Below are positions 11,933 to 27,300 of a stretch of DNA of 64,000 nt, in pieces. The stretch comes from Liolophura sinensis. Taxonomy: Eukaryota > Mollusca > Polyplacophora > Chitonida > Chitonidae. The notes below the pieces were generated by a model. It was not told the DNA's origin and did no database searches. It saw only the letters and a list, made by a program, of their open reading frames with translations. Location of the stretch: NCBI RefSeq assembly GCF_032854445.1, contig NC_088295.1, forward strand, positions 67,857,058 through 67,921,057, given 5' to 3'. A program made the translations under genes and the position numbers. The first letter of the stretch is position 1, and each line of letters starts with the position of its first letter.

Positions 11933-12827
11933 GAGAGGTTAAGGAAACTGGACTGGCGTCAGTATAATGTCACAGGGTGGGGTGTCATGCCTGGTGTACT
12001 TGACTTAATACTTCAGTAGTGGCAGCACATTGGCAGCATGGACTCATCCTGCCACAAGAAGACAGTATATGTACACACACCTCATGACTCCTCGTCACAT
12101 GAATGAAAAATTACTGAGTTAAACCCCCAAGCATTCATTCATTCATTTAACCCTCCTTTAAATTAACAACCTCTTACAATATTTATTTCAGTGGCCTTGA
12201 AAAGAAATCAAGTACAAATGTGCAGCAAATATGCCATAAGTAGCTTTCTACTATGACATGATGTGAGGCAATCACACCTTATCACAACGGGAAGCCACTC
12301 CGCCGTCCTCAACATCATAATCAAGCCATCAGTCAAGTAAAGACAACAAAATGTTCACTTAATCTTAAATTTTACCATTCATCTCTTGCTGTAATACCAA
12401 AAAAAGGGACTCAGTTGCAAAAAATTTATTTGATGTCAGATAAGGTAATGTACTAAACAAATTCATATAACCATGGTCTTGAAGATGGAATTAATCAATC
12501 AATCAATCAATCAACCATTTAACACAGCCTGGGTTTGAACTTTCGGCATATGCCAAATACTGACCACTAATGATGGTAAATGACATAAAAAGACGCCACA
12601 AAGAGTGCAATTTAAAAAGCAAATAACTGTCACTTTTGGTACTGAAATTTACTTTCTCCCACTAAGATATCATTCCCCAAAAAACCATCAAAATACCTCT
12701 CTCTATAAAGACAAATGGAAACCTCAAAATCATACAAAATTTGCAACTTGGTCATGCACGAAATTTTAGGTCATTTCTCATCAAATAAATATCAAGTAAA
12801 CAGCCTAGACAGGGTTAGCTTAAAATT

Positions 12828-12833
12828 TTTATT
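12828..12833 (-). terminator. candidate UTP20 poly(A) signal AATAAA
   Basis: AATAAA on the minus strand about 195 bases after the UTP20 stop, in AT-rich sequence. It is the first canonical hexamer I notice downstream; use is inferred. Confidence 0.45.
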
Positions 12834-13027
12834 TCACACAGTGAAATTAATATTTTTCCATTTTTACAGTTGTAATCATATTGTATGAATGTATCACAAG
12901 GCTCCTTCATCCCCCAAAGATCCAACAGCTCATACACGGAGCTGTCATATTCTGATGACTTAACACAAAATCAACACTTCTCAATTTCTGGTCCAACATT
13001 AAATCGTCTCCTTATTATGCAAGCATG

Positions 13028-13153
13028 TCAAAGTTTTCTCTTTTTCACTTTTTTAGCAGGTCGGAACTGCTCAATTCGCCTTTTCTTAGCCTCTTTTTTG
13101 CTAAGATTCTTCTTCAACTTTCTTTTGGCAGCCATTTCTGGATTGGTGACAGC
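13028..13153 (-). CDS. UTP20: UTP20 exon 64 (stop codon)
   Basis: Residues 2677-2717 plus TGA. AVTNPEMAAKRKLKKNLSKK, EAKKRRIEQFRPAKK; human FVTNPDIAAKKKMKKHKNKSEAKKRKIEFLRPGYKAK. This is the basic nucleolar/RNA-binding tail. Acceptor TTAACAG. Confidence 0.97.
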   Translation of the reverse strand, partial: AVTNPEMAAKRKLKKNLSKKEAKKRRIEQFRPAKKVKKRKL

Positions 13154-16100
13154 CTGTTAAGAAATAAAAACCCATGTGTCATTTATTTACTGTAATCCTC
13201 TCTTTAAAAAACATTAAAGATTTTTTTATAGAAGCTGAGTTATTACAGTGAAATAGGCAGCAGATTTTAAATCTGCAGAACAAGTAAATAAGAAAAAAAA
13301 AAAGGCAGAAGAAAAAAAGCAGAAAAAGAAAAGGCAGAAAAAAAATACTGCACTCTGTTCCAAATGCACCTGGCATTCTATTCCATCTGGCCTATATCTT
13401 GTAAACTACTCCAAGTTTCTGCAAAGGGCCAATTAGTCAAATCAATTAGTGACACCTGAATACTTTTGTTTTATTTATTTATTTGATCAGTGTTTTAAGC
13501 CATACTCAAAACTATGTCACTTATACCATGTCAGCCAACAATATGGTGGGAGGAAACCAGGGGAAACCCTTGATCATCCAGGTTGTTAGAGGACCTTCCC
13601 ACGTATGGCCAGTGAAGTACCAACAAGATATTGGTGACATGTAACCTGAACAATAAAACTAAATCGATAATACAGATTTTAATCTGACTGGTAAAGCCTA
13701 CCTCTTCTGCCCTTTGTCGTTTTCTGCTGATCCTGCGCTCCTGAAGGACACGCTGGACCTTTGTGTACAACTGCGTGAAAATCTCCACACCCACAATCCC
13801 CTTGATCAGCTCCAAGACTTCTAGTGCCAGAGATTTTAAAGCTGTATCTAGGAGATGAAACACAATCATCTAATTAAGAAACTGCTTTTTTATTTTATTG
13901 TATTGATTGATAACATAACTTTTTGGGTTTAAAAGATGTGTAAACCAGTTACAAGAAGACTCAAGAGAGATACCAACTTTCCAAGTGTGCTATTCCCACT
14001 GATGCCAATCTGTCCATGATAAATGAGGACTGGGATCATAGGCTCTAATCTAGCACACTGGCCCCAGCATCACAAAGCAATCTTAGACTTAAGTCCAAAT
14101 TTCAATCAATACACTTGGTATGTTCCTTTCCGTTACTTAAGCTGAAATTTGTTATACAAAAACTTACTCAAAATTTACATTTTCAAGCAAGTATTTTGAC
14201 CTTCTTACATAAGAAATAACAATTTTAAAGTGATTTTAAACTTTGACCCAAGTTTAAGATTGCTTTGTGATCCTGAAGCCTGGTTCCACTGCCACTGTAA
14301 GACATTGGGTTTGTTGAGTATTTGGTGAAGGGTGATGGTTTAGTGTTCGCAGACAAGTTTCCAACATCATTAAACCCATTGGCCATTGACAAGAAGCAGC
14401 CAAACCCATGGCAGCTGGATTAGAACCTGTGACCTGATTAGTAAGGCATTTGAAAACACACATTTGAAACAGGTTTCAAATCTACGAGGGGAGCCTGAGA
14501 AGTTCTTGGTCTGATGTACCATGAGTTTTCCTACATGTGTCTGCTTGTTATGTAGGTTATAATTAAATAGAACACCTTTTTACCAACATATAAAGAAACT
14601 TACAAGACATGAAAATCGCTCTATGTAATTATATGAGAACCATCACAATGTCTAACAAGTCTTCTTAACCTGCCTAAGACCAAGAACTATTCTGCTCATT
14701 GACTGGATCACGATAATGCGAAGACAGTGACCAGGTTTTTCTTTGTGGTGAGACTTATAATAATTTGAAAACTACAGGTTTCATTAAACCCACACATATC
14801 ATACAGTAAGCATGCAGAGTACACTGACAAGAGCTTTAAACTTTTTATTAAAGACACATATTGTCCACAGTGAAAAAACTGCACTGTTATTTTAGACACC
14901 ATCTACTTAAAGTTGAGACTTCAAGATGTCTGCTGACATGTATCTGAATTTGGTTTATTTATTTATTTATTTGACTTGTGTTTTACACCATACTCAGGAA
15001 TATTTCACTTATATGACGGCAGCCAGCATTATGGTGGGAGGAAAATCAGACAGAACCGAGGGGAAACCCACGACTATCCGCAGGTTGCTGCCCCACCTTC
15101 CCACGTACAACCATAGAGGAAGCCAGCATGAGCTCACAGCAACCAAATTGGTGAGACTACTGGGCCTAGCGCGCTAACCAACTGACTATCTGACATTGAG
15201 TGAACGATCACATGTTCAGTTTTATCCAGGGTTTTCCATTAACCATCAACTCATTCAAGTCGCTTTTTTAAAGAAACATGGGCGATGACTGGCTTTTTTG
15301 ACTGGTTTACCTCCCCTTGCTGTCTAGATGAAGGGAGTTGTTCAGCGAACTTCAAATGTCAGACAATAAGTTGTAATAATGCGGCCTATCACGTAACTTC
15401 TGTTCTGCCATACAGATTGTTCGGAATTACTTTACAATACATTATCAATTGAAATGAAGATTGCATTTGGTTTACTAGACCTAAAATTCGTTTTCAGTCT
15501 ATTATATTCTTTACAAGTGCGATCCACGCGCGAATGTTGCATTGTGAAATCTTCGTGCTGCCTCATTTGCAAGTTATCTCATCGGGCGGACAGATTACAC
15601 CAGTGACGGCCTTTCCCTTAAAACTGTCTTAACTGACTTTTGTCAGAAAATGTATGCACACGAGGTTTAGTTAGGAGATAAATGCAACTCATTTTTGTAT
15701 TTAGCTTAACCAATTTAACATTTCTAAATTCATTTCGGCGGTACGTCCCATTATAATCTTCAAGCACATCATGTTGGTAAACTACATAAGGGATAATCTA
15801 AGTTAAAATGGTATAGGCAGGGGCACTCAAATTATACTCGCTATGATGCCGTGACACACTGGAGCCCTGCCACTCACCTGTAGAGTTAGTCTTCTCACTG
15901 GACTCTCTAATCAAAGGAGGTAACATCAGTGGGAGGATACCTGACAGGATGGGCTCTCCCAGGTCCAGGCTCACTGCCGCCAGCCACTTAAACACGTTCT
16001 TCCTCTGTGAGCAAGAAAAATTTTAAAACTTGTGGTTTTTAAACAATGTGGCTGGTATATCATTCACCACCACTAAAAAAATTCAGATTCATCAAATACA

Positions 16101-19100
16101 AGCAGCTTTCAAGAATATTCACGAATTCAAAATATAAATTCAAACAACTCACAGAATATGCAAAACACATAAAGTACAATAAACAGGGTGAATAAATAAA
16201 ACCTTCTGTCAGGAAAAAGCAATTTTTTCCAGATAAGGCGATATCGATTTTATTTTATCTTTTATGGGCTAAAAAATAAAAAATTGAAATAAAAGTAATG
16301 CACATTTATTTTGTTCAATCTTCTGTTTTTTATGAATTTCCTGCGTTTCATATCTTGCAAATATGTTTTCAACAGGAAAAATTGTAGGGACAGTCCAAAT
16401 TTTCCATAAATCAGATGACCTTCAAGTTTTATTTTTATACCCTGTTCTGACATGGAAAAACCATCTATTCTGCCCTTTAAAAAAACAATTTAAATTGTTG
16501 CGGCCTATAAAGCCCAATAATGATTTTTACAAATCTCACCTTAATTGTGACTTTAGGCTGATTTATCGTCTCATGGTTGGCTTCTCGCACCATTTTCTTC
16601 ACGAGCCATCTGAGAGAAAGCACTGAAGACTTGTCTCCCTTTACAGAGCTCTCATCCGTATCCTCTATCTCATCTTTCTCTGTTTTCTGCTTCACAGTGG
16701 ATGTTATGAGCTTTGCTGTCCTTGTGATAAATACCATATTTTTAATGACCTGCAAAAGAACATACTGAAAGTCATGCAATTTCTGAAGGCTTTTTCTAAC
16801 TTTTCAGAAACCAGAAATCAGAACGATAAGCATTATTGTAGTTCAAACAAAATCAGGCAAGATGCCGTAGAGTATTCCGTCAAGGAAACCCATAACGCTT
16901 AGCAATGTTCTGACATGTCAACAGTTAAATATTTTAATTTACAATACGCATATTATATATTTTGTGTTCAAATTTTGATATATACATCCTCGTATAACAT
17001 CCTTTCACTGATCCCAATTTTATTCCATATAATCTAAAGTAATTAAATCATATTTCAAATCTTGGCAAAAGTCAAAACTGGCTTTGTGGAATTGTCCCCT
17101 GGACAAATACACATTATATTTCTTCACTAATTCACTAATTGTATAAGTATGGTACTGAAGCATAACTTACAATGCAAGTCTTAATTACTGTATCTGTTTT
17201 AAAGCCATCACAAAAAATGTATGAAAACTACACTAATCTCAGAGCCTCACAAGCCATGTACTGTAAATCTTCACCTTTTTGAACTACTAAAGCACTTTTT
17301 TCAGAATTTATGCATGCAATTACTATGAAAATGATGCCCAAAAGAAAAACCACCCCATAGTTCTCTCCGAATGTTTCAAAATATTTGTCGCAGTGGTGGT
17401 CGCAGAGGTTAAAGAATTAGCATATGTGACAGAAATTCTGTCCAGTCACAGTATGTGCCAAATCTTACCAGGAATATGTGTACTTACTTGTTCTGCTAGA
17501 TCTTGATCCAGCAGAGTTGATTGTAACTGAGAACAAAGATCTGTGGCCAAAGTGGACAGCTGGCAACAAATAAAAACATCCACTGCATATAAAATGGTAT
17601 CAAGATGTCAAATAACAAATACATGTACAAAGACACACAACAAAAACTCCTCGTGACCAATGTAATGGACCATTCTCATTCTTTCACACAATTTTCTTCT
17701 TTCAAAATATAGAAGATCCAAAAATCTTGCAAACATGCAGTAAAAGTTATACTCAAATAAGACAAGACATAATGTCGAGTCATTAACATATATGAAATGA
17801 AAGCCTAACAGCATGTAACTCCCGAACATTATTTGGCCCTTGTCTTCACATGGTATTTCAGCGACTTGATATCAAATATCAGCCTGTCCTTTGGGGAAAT
17901 GATTGGTAAATGACGTATCTGCACACACAGATACATCATTTACCAATATATCACTTCAGCTATCTGCAACTATTAGGAACACAAAGCAGACTATTTTTTA
18001 AAGTTAGTCCATTTTTTAATTTTAATGTTTTCTTTTATATAGTACACTATTAAAATTTCAACATGGTATTCTAACTACCGAGTTACACGAAAAATATCTT
18101 TATCTTACCTTTGACAAAGTGTTATTCAGGAGGTATTCTTCTGTCTCCTGAGGTGTGGTTACTGCGGAAACAAGCTCATCAGGTGACCATGCTGAGAACA
18201 GCAGACCAATCAACTGACAGGACACATATCGGACCCACATATGGTCATACGTCAGATGGTGACGAATATGATCTGAGAAAAAAATGCGGAATATTTTAAT
18301 GATGTGAACAGCTCAGATACACAGTATGTCATTACAAGGAGATTTGTACGTGATTTCTCATCCAGTTTTGACAGAAAATAATGTACATAATATAAATGTA
18401 AACACAAAATTACCTGACTTGATTTCTGCTCAATCTTTATTGATTATCACCTTGAAGTTATTATGAATTTAATGGCATTATTTGTTGAACTTCTCATTTT
18501 AACATTTTGACATATTTTTTTAAGTCCTATTGATTTGATTGGTGTTTGACCTTGTACTCCAGAATATTTCACCAATACGACGCATTCTGGAGGAAACTGT
18601 GAAAACCCACAGCCTTCCACAAGTTGCTTGGACATATTCAAGAACCAAATGTACTTTAATATAGATGAATAAAAGGATACTATTTTTATAACCTTGAATA
18701 TACAATTAGTTAACATGTCCAATGTAGTTTCATATACACATATAGTTTCATATAAAATTATTATTATTATTAAACTACACAAAAATTTGTATTGTACCAA
18801 AGCTTGTATATTTTTGTTATTCAAGAAAAAATAATAATAAATGGCATTTTTTCCCTACCCCATATGACAGAAAAGTGCAGAGTCCATTTCGGGTTTCTGA
18901 GAACATTACATTCCCTGAGAATCTTCATCAGTGAGTTGAGACAATTGAACAACAGCTGGTCCAGTTCCTGTTCTTCACCTTGTGTCACTCCCTCCTAAAG
19001 GCAAGGAGAGAATGTTAGTACCATTAGTAAAACATCATACAGGGATTTTCGTCTGCAAACTATACCATTTTATGCATGTATGCTTGAAATTTTGATTATC

Positions 19101-21282
19101 ATGGCCCATTTGGATAAATCAATGTTTTTGCTGCGGACATTCAGCCAATGAGGTCAAGCTCTTACTGCTTCATCAGAACACTTGACGGATTTGAGGATCA
19201 ACAATTAACAATCACTGCAGTCATAATCCCAAGAGCAGTCTCACAAACGTAAGCATCAAAAACCCAGGGCCATGTTGTTCAAAAATGGTTTAAGATTTAA
19301 TACCAGATTTAACTTTAAACCGAGTCTTCAATTTTGTACTTACATGTACCCTAAAAAAATAAAGACATTGTACCATTATATTAAATATGAACTAAAACTG
19401 CTGAATATAATATATATGAATATAATTTGAATATGGAGAACTATATTGGCTGCTGAGTTTGGCTTAAAATTTAAATATAAAACATGACTTAATACCAGTA
19501 TTAGCTCATACACTTTCAAACAACTGGACCCAGGCCTTCAAATTTAAGAGCCGCTATCCTATTACTTATCCTTACGCTAAAATTTACTTGTTCTATTGCC
19601 TCGAGTGTGTATTCTGTTCATGGAAGGAAGGGTAGGTTCAAGTTAATAAGGCAGGTTCAATTTTAAACTGTATAATAACTATCAAACTTAAGTTCTGTAT
19701 GCATCTGATGTATTCTGATCATACCAACCGATAAACTTACCACAGTCTTTAGGAACTCAATAAAAGAAAGGTGAATAAAGTGCACTATACCTGGTGAAAT
19801 CATGTTTTTGGTTTCAAGTTTCCCCAAAAAAGTATCATTTTTTTAATGGTATTTCAACAGCTGTTCCTGTCTTGTTTCTTAAAGACCACAGTACATGCAC
19901 CAGCAGGTCATAAACTATAGGACGTGTCAAGGGCTTACCTGTTTGTACCTGTCAGGATCTATCTGTTCCTGTAGTACAGGTAAAACTTCCTCCAGATGAT
20001 TTTCAAACTTAGCCGACTCCACTTCCACAAACAACCCACACAGCTGGGCTCCCAAAATTCTATGTCGGACCTAAAGGGGAAATAGAACCAGTACATAGAA
20101 AGATGTAACAGTAAAAGGAAATGTACATATACAGATCCTCACATTTTCTTGTAACAGTTAAATTACTGTGAAAATCAGGATAAACCAAGATCAGGAAATT
20201 CTGTCAGCTTCCACACATGCTGCTTTCATCTGGCTTCTTTAAATGTCAACAAAAACAATTCTCTAAGGACTACAGGTCTGAGCTACAGCCAGACAGGTCT
20301 GAGCTACATTAAGACAGGTCTGAGCTACAGCCAGACAGGTCTGAGCTACATTAAGACAGGTCTGAGCTACAGTGAGACAGGTCTGAGCCACAGCGAGACA
20401 GGTCTGAGCTACAGTGAGACAGGTCTGAGCTACAGAGAGACAGGTCTGTCCTACAGCGGGACAGGTCTGAGCTACAGCGGGACAGGTCTGAGCTACAGTG
20501 AGACAGGTCTGAGCTACAGTAAGACAGGTCTGAGCCACAGTAAGACAGGTCTGAGCCACAGCGAGACAGGTCTGAGCTACAGCGAGACAGGTCTGAGCTA
20601 CAGCGAGACAGGTCTGAGCCACAGCAAGACAGGTCTGAGCCACAGCGAGACAGGTCTGAGCCACAGCGAGACAGGTCTGAGCTACAGTAAGACAGGTCTG
20701 AGCTACAGCGAGACAGGTCTGAGCTACAGTAAGACTGGTCTGAGCTACAGTAAGACAGGTCTGAGCTACAGCAAGACAGGTCTGAGCTACAGTAAGACAG
20801 GTCTGTAAGACAGGTCTGAGCTATAGAGAGACAGTCTTCATGGCTCTATTAGTATGACATGTACCCTAATTCTTCAACCTTTTCAACCACAACTGCACCC
20901 AATACTTTAAAACATTCTCAAAAAACTAAAGAGAACTATGGAGTGTAGAGAAATTATCTGCACGGTTTCATGAAGCTTGTATCTTTCATATTTGACTTTC
21001 AAATCATATTTGGGGCCATATACGTCACAACTGTATGCATAAATTCCACTGACAAAAGTGATCTCCAGGTCAAAAGTGATCTCCACGTCAAAAGTGATCT
21101 CCATGTCAAAAGGTTGAGTATGTACGTGAGTACCTGAAATGACATACCTTGTTATCCCGGAACCACTTCAATGTTACAGCAAAGAGCTCATTCCTTGTAT
21201 TGAGATCAATCTGTAATTTATTGAAAATGAATAAAACAATTGATTGGTGAACAAAGGAAAATATTTAAACACATCACAATAT

Positions 21283-21334
<52 letters not shown>

Positions 21335-24300
21335 CACTGCATCTTATGAATCCTACATGTAACTAATCACGAACATACATACACACTTTTTCCCCACCGC
21401 TGCTCTCTTTGAGAGAAAAAAGTTACTGGTACATCCAAATTCATTAAGTAACATCGGATGAATATTTTGTGCTATCATAAATCTCACTACTTTCAAACCA
21501 AGCATAAGCTTTAACGTATAACAGGGTTTTCTCACTTACTTTTTCTAGAAGAGACTTGAGAGCCAATGCTGTAAGTTTCTTGCATTTTGCTGACTCATCA
21601 TTAGCCAGGCTTGTTGCCATGGGGAAGAAAAATAGCCCAGAAAACTTGATCAAGACATTCTACAAATGAAAACAAAAGAGCTTGATCAGAACATTCTACA
21701 AGTGAAAAAATATTAACTAGATCAAGATATTTGGCAAGTGAAAACACAAATTTAAAACTTGATCAACACATTCTACAAGTGAAAACATGAAGATACTTAT
21801 CACAAAAAAGAGGTTGAATAGAAAATGCAAAAGTACTTAAAAAATAAAGACAAATTATACCTGGAATAAACATGTACATTTTATAGAATACGTCATTTTA
21901 ATTATTTAATTCACTGCACGGATACCTAATTTAGAACACAAAAAGAGAAGAATAATGCAATTTGTCAGCCTAAAATAACATACATTATATAATAGCCCAA
22001 AGATACATACACATTTAAATTACATATTTTCTAATGTCCACTACTACCATGCATGTATCGCAACTCCAGACAGAATGCTGGATAACAACTTTGAATTTCA
22101 AGAGATATTACTGGCCAAAAAACCTACGACTAATACCTGTGGAAAACTGGAAAATATGGTGGCCAACATTTCCAGTGTGGATTCTCTGCCCGACTCCATC
22201 TCATACTCCAACTGAGTGACGAAGAACTCTAGGTGTTTCTGCAGTTTATTCCCCAGTGGGTAATCAATCAAGTACTGAAGGGTGAGCTGAGAATCAAAGG
22301 AAAATCATAGTAAATGTACATGTACAAAACAATCTTTTTTCAAGAATGATCTGCTAAGAATTGCTATTATTAGCAAGCAGTTTCCACTTCAGTACTACTA
22401 TACACATACATTTTTCCAACCTTCTAATGCTTAAATGCAGTAGAGTAACTATTCTTTATGCTTCGACTTTTTTCACCAGCTTTGAAGAATGGAATAAATT
22501 ATATACATGATACTTTTCGGGAGCCGTTTTAGCTTCAGGGCTAAATTTAACGCAAATTCAAATACATGACCTAAAATTTCGCTAAAAAAAAGGGTATTTT
22601 AGGAGCAAACCAAATATCATTAAATATAATTTTACTTTTGGTGAAATTTGCATTTTTCGATAAAAAAACTTAAAACACTTGTCCATGGTTAAACCACTCT
22701 CCGAATCAAGCCAAATGTGTAACTTTAGTCAGGGGTGAAATTTTAGATCAATTACTGCAGTATGATAATCCATTACACTAATATCCTCTATGGAATGTTT
22801 TCCCAAAACCCCCCAAAAAAGGATTTAAACATTTATGAAATGTGGTAAAGCACCTGCCGACTCTGTAGCCTGACATGAGGGGAATCCCCTGTCAACGCCA
22901 TCTTCTCCACCTTCAGCATTAGTTCATGGACCTCAGGTAACACAACCTTTCTGGATAGTATGGCCTACAAGAACATAGGGTTAATACAGGTACATAGGGT
23001 TAATTGTCAGTTATTTCGCAGTCAGGCCTATGTTAAATATAGAATATGAGCAACATTGTTTGGGTGAGAAAATCTTAAAGCCAGAGATAAGCTATAAAAA
23101 CAGAAAGACATTATTGTTTAAGACAGCACTTTTAAATGAATATACAATACAAAACACGTACTTGTGAAGCAAAAACAGTACTCTAAGAAGAACTGAACAA
23201 AACTCAGTCATGTAGTCTACTGTAAAAGTCACATTGACTTTGAAAATGCTCACCTGTAGTTTGATTTTGATTTGATTCGTGTGTAACCCTATCCTTACAA
23301 AGATTTGACCTACAGGTATATGCTGCAGAAAAACACGACAGCCTACTGGGTCCTAGAAATATAGTTTAATGCTACACCAAAACTGAGATTAACATAGATA
23401 CTGCTGGATTTGGACATATAAGTCGTAAACGGGTACCATACTTGTTTTCAGTAAGAGCACTCTACACTGCTGGCGAGGGTTGGCAGAAATTAGCAGAAAG
23501 TCTCAAGAGCATGGTCTTACTTTAAGCAAGGTGAAAGCCGTCCCTTGTCTGTTAAAGTCATGGATGTCTTCCTCACAGAAACTGAGCAAAACCTTCAGCT
23601 GGTCCGTACCCAGTTTGTACAGCTTCACATCTCGTACAAGTACAGTCACAGTCTGCCAATATTAACACACCAAAATACAAGTACAATGCATTAACAGGCT
23701 AAATTTGATGAGTGGAATGAATATATGATGCACACTATTCAACACATGTCGCACCTTTCCACCATAAAGCAAAAGATGCTAAAACTTTATTTAATTGCAT
23801 ACCAATAAGTAGATAGGACAAAATCACACTGTGTAAACAACCTTAAAAAATGCTGAATTTTAATGCTACAGATTTTCTGACGAGGATTGTTGTCCTGATA
23901 CAGGGTTTACAAGTTACAAACGTTTTTACTTCTCATTATACTCATGTGAATTCCTAGGAATGATATCACCACTTAGAATAAATATCAATGCTCGCTATCT
24001 TGAAATAAAAAAAAACAACAAAAAGAAAACCCTGGCACAACATGCAAGACAGTGTCATCAAGAATAACTTTATGTAAATGCGCACATTTATTTTATCAGG
24101 AATAGTGAACATGCCGAATCGATATAAACAGAATGAATCAGATATTTCATTTGTTTATTTGATTGGTGATTTACACCGTACTGAAGAATATTTCACTTAT
24201 ACAGTGGCAGTCAGCATTATGGTGGGAGGAAACCAAGCAGAGCCCTGGAGAAACCCATGACCATTCGCACGTTGCTGGCAGACCGTCCCATGTACGGCCA

Positions 24301-27300
24301 GAGAAGAAACCAGCAGGTAAATCATGAAAGCATGTAGGGTGAAGAATTTCCCTGACTGTACCTACACCCACTTAAAGCACACCTGATATTACAGAGCTGC
24401 AGCCAGTTATTTCATGTTATTTTTTAACAACTACATGTAATCACCTTGCTATATGAAAGCAGGACATCATGTGGATTTACTTATGATTTTCGGTGTACCC
24501 ATAAAATTTCCTATTAATCTTCACCAACTTAATACAGGAGGATGATAAGTTCGTGAAAAATTCCATGAAGTTATAAGCAATTTATTTTCCTCTTAAGTCA
24601 TAGCAAATGTTGGGGTTTACCTTAAAGCACATGGAGACCAGTTCTTTGTTATCTCCCTTGGCTGCGCCCGCGGTGGCGTAGTTCTTCAATAAAACAAACA
24701 AAGAGCTGGCAATTCTCTCTACCTGGGTCTCCAGCGAGGGGAGAGGGAACTTCAACAGCCAGCACAGACATCGCAGAGATACACACGTCATCTGGAGAAA
24801 ACAAGGAGAAAGTTAATCTGCTTTTTTAATCTTACCAATCATAACATCAAATCTTTCACTAAAAAAGTGCAATCTCTAACCTGGTAAAAGCTTGACTTCA
24901 CATCAACTTAACAGAAATGCAAATGTACTCACCAGAAAACAACTCTGACTTTTGCTGACTCAATCAATTTTATATCAAAGGGTTTATGAATCATAACGCT
25001 TGAAAATCAACGCACATTTCCATGGGTGAGACACGTAAGCATGTGATCGGATAAGATTTATACATATTCCTAAAACCCATTAATGGTGTGCCTTTAAAGG
25101 TGTGCCTACAAGGTTGAATGTGTTGAACATACTGTAATTCCTCAACCTATTTGCATATGAAAGTTCGACTTTCAGTGCAATTTATGCACATTTTTAATTC
25201 GCTTTGGGAGACAAAACTACATTGGTCAGATTGGCAAATTTCAGGGCTTCACAAAAAGCACAACATTGGCAGTCTACACCAAATAATGCCTTCAGAAAAT
25301 GCTCGAATAAACACCTTGCAAACATGTAAAAAGGTTGAAGAATTACACTAGTAAAAAGTGATTTTGGTACCGGAGAAGCTTAATTTAGCAAAACATTTTG
25401 AAGCAGGAGTGAAGTCTGCTGGATGTACCTACCTTGACATGTTTAGAGGTGAGACAATCTGCTAATACACTGATGAAGGGATCTAACATCTGTAAATTGG
25501 CCAGATTTGAGGGGACGAGACGAGATTTCTTCAGCAATAAATGTAGTAACTGAAAAAGATGATTCCTTAAATCAACAGCTGTAAGACACTCAGGTTGTAA
25601 TGCTCATATATGACACACAGCTGACTGATCCCAATAATGCAACATTCTCCACCCCCAAGAAATACTGATCTAAGAACAATTAATATATTATGCAATTAGG
25701 CATTCAGAGAATATTGCTCGACTGATTGAGCACTTAATAAAACTGCATAATGTTCAAGCCATGCGATACGTTCAAATATTGACCTCTAAACCAAAATAAA
25801 GTAGAATGATTGACACTGTCATATACAGATATTACATGCTATTACATGATACATGACAGCGCTAAGATTTTGCCATGAAATCGATAAGAAAGGCCAAAAT
25901 GATTATACTGTCACAACAATGACTGTTGCTTGTACATGTATGTGTAAGGATTGCAAAGCAGGGACTTCGTATGTTATGGAGTTGTAAATAACTGCCATGG
26001 TAATAGACACTGTGGGGAGTTCGTGCACAAATTTAGTGCAGAGGTCTTTTATATTCAAATTGTGAACTGTATTTGATAATCCATGTATTATGGGCGGCAA
26101 ATGCAACCCTGACAATGGCCCAGGAAATCTTGAGCTATGAGATAAAAAAGATTTCTTGGTCTTTGATATGCAAAGCATTACCTACAACTACAACGCTATG
26201 ACTGGCCAAAAACTGTAACCACACTGGACACTGACACTGACACCAGCACCACCACCCCCACCGCTGCCAGCATCTGATCCTTCACTCACAATACCTCTCC
26301 TTACAGGTGAGGTAATAAAAAATTCATTATTTTAATTAATTATGCAAATTTCCACTTCAAATGCATCATATCCTGACGACAACAGAAACTGGTCAACTCC
26401 AACTTTCCCTCCTGTACACCTGTCGCAGACATTTAATTTATTTGTACGGCCACAAAGGGTTTGAAGATGTTGGAAACTGGGCAAAGCCCAGATTAAACTG
26501 CTAAGTACCTAACAACGGTCCTGACAAAGTCGCAGCCATATCAGCTGGGGCTAGATTTAAAGTTTTGAATCATTGGGGACGTTTCGGCCAACTGTGATGA
26601 GAGAAAATATTATGAACCATTTCAAATGCAAATTAATCAAATTGTACTGAACAAAAGTTACTGCAAATTTTAGAAAGATGTAATGACAGCCACAAGCACC
26701 TCTATGGAAGATGATGACATCATACCTGCAAACCAAATTCCACCAGAATGTGAACATTGGTCCTCTGGCTGCCTTTTGGTTTGACTCCCCCTCTAGGAGC
26801 AGCTGTAGTCAAGAGGAGACAACTGGGTGGTCGTTCACCAGGCTTCTGCTCTTCCAGGACTTTCTTCTTATCCCTGCAGAAAAGGCCCCAAGGAGCTATT
26901 TTATTTATTTGATCACATCCTAATGTCACACTATTATTAAAGTGATCCTTAAAATACAAAACAAAAATATCTCATCTCACCAAACATGCTCAACAGTAGC
27001 CAGTCAATAACCTGATTAAAGAGTTATGAAGAAAATCCCTTGAAAGAGTTTTTGTCTTCCATTAAGAGACAACGGTTGTGAGAAAGCCAGCAAGCTTGCT
27101 TCAGAGGGGATCCAGCTCAAAAATGTTCTCAATTACATGTACAACGCCACCAGTTTCCAATCATACACCCATTGCTGAAAAAATAACCACAAATTCAGAC
27201 ATTTCAGATTCAACCTGAAACATATTTGGGTGAAGTTTTATTTCATTCTAATGCGCTATTTAAATGTCATACAAACAGACACAAAGTTGAAAAATTATGG

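Noticed and set aside
20263-20664. 133-codon (AQTCLAV)n frame on the minus strand
   Set aside because: It is a pure product of the 21-bp minisatellite inside a UTP20 intron; no splice sites bound it and the flanking UTP20 exons join in frame without it.
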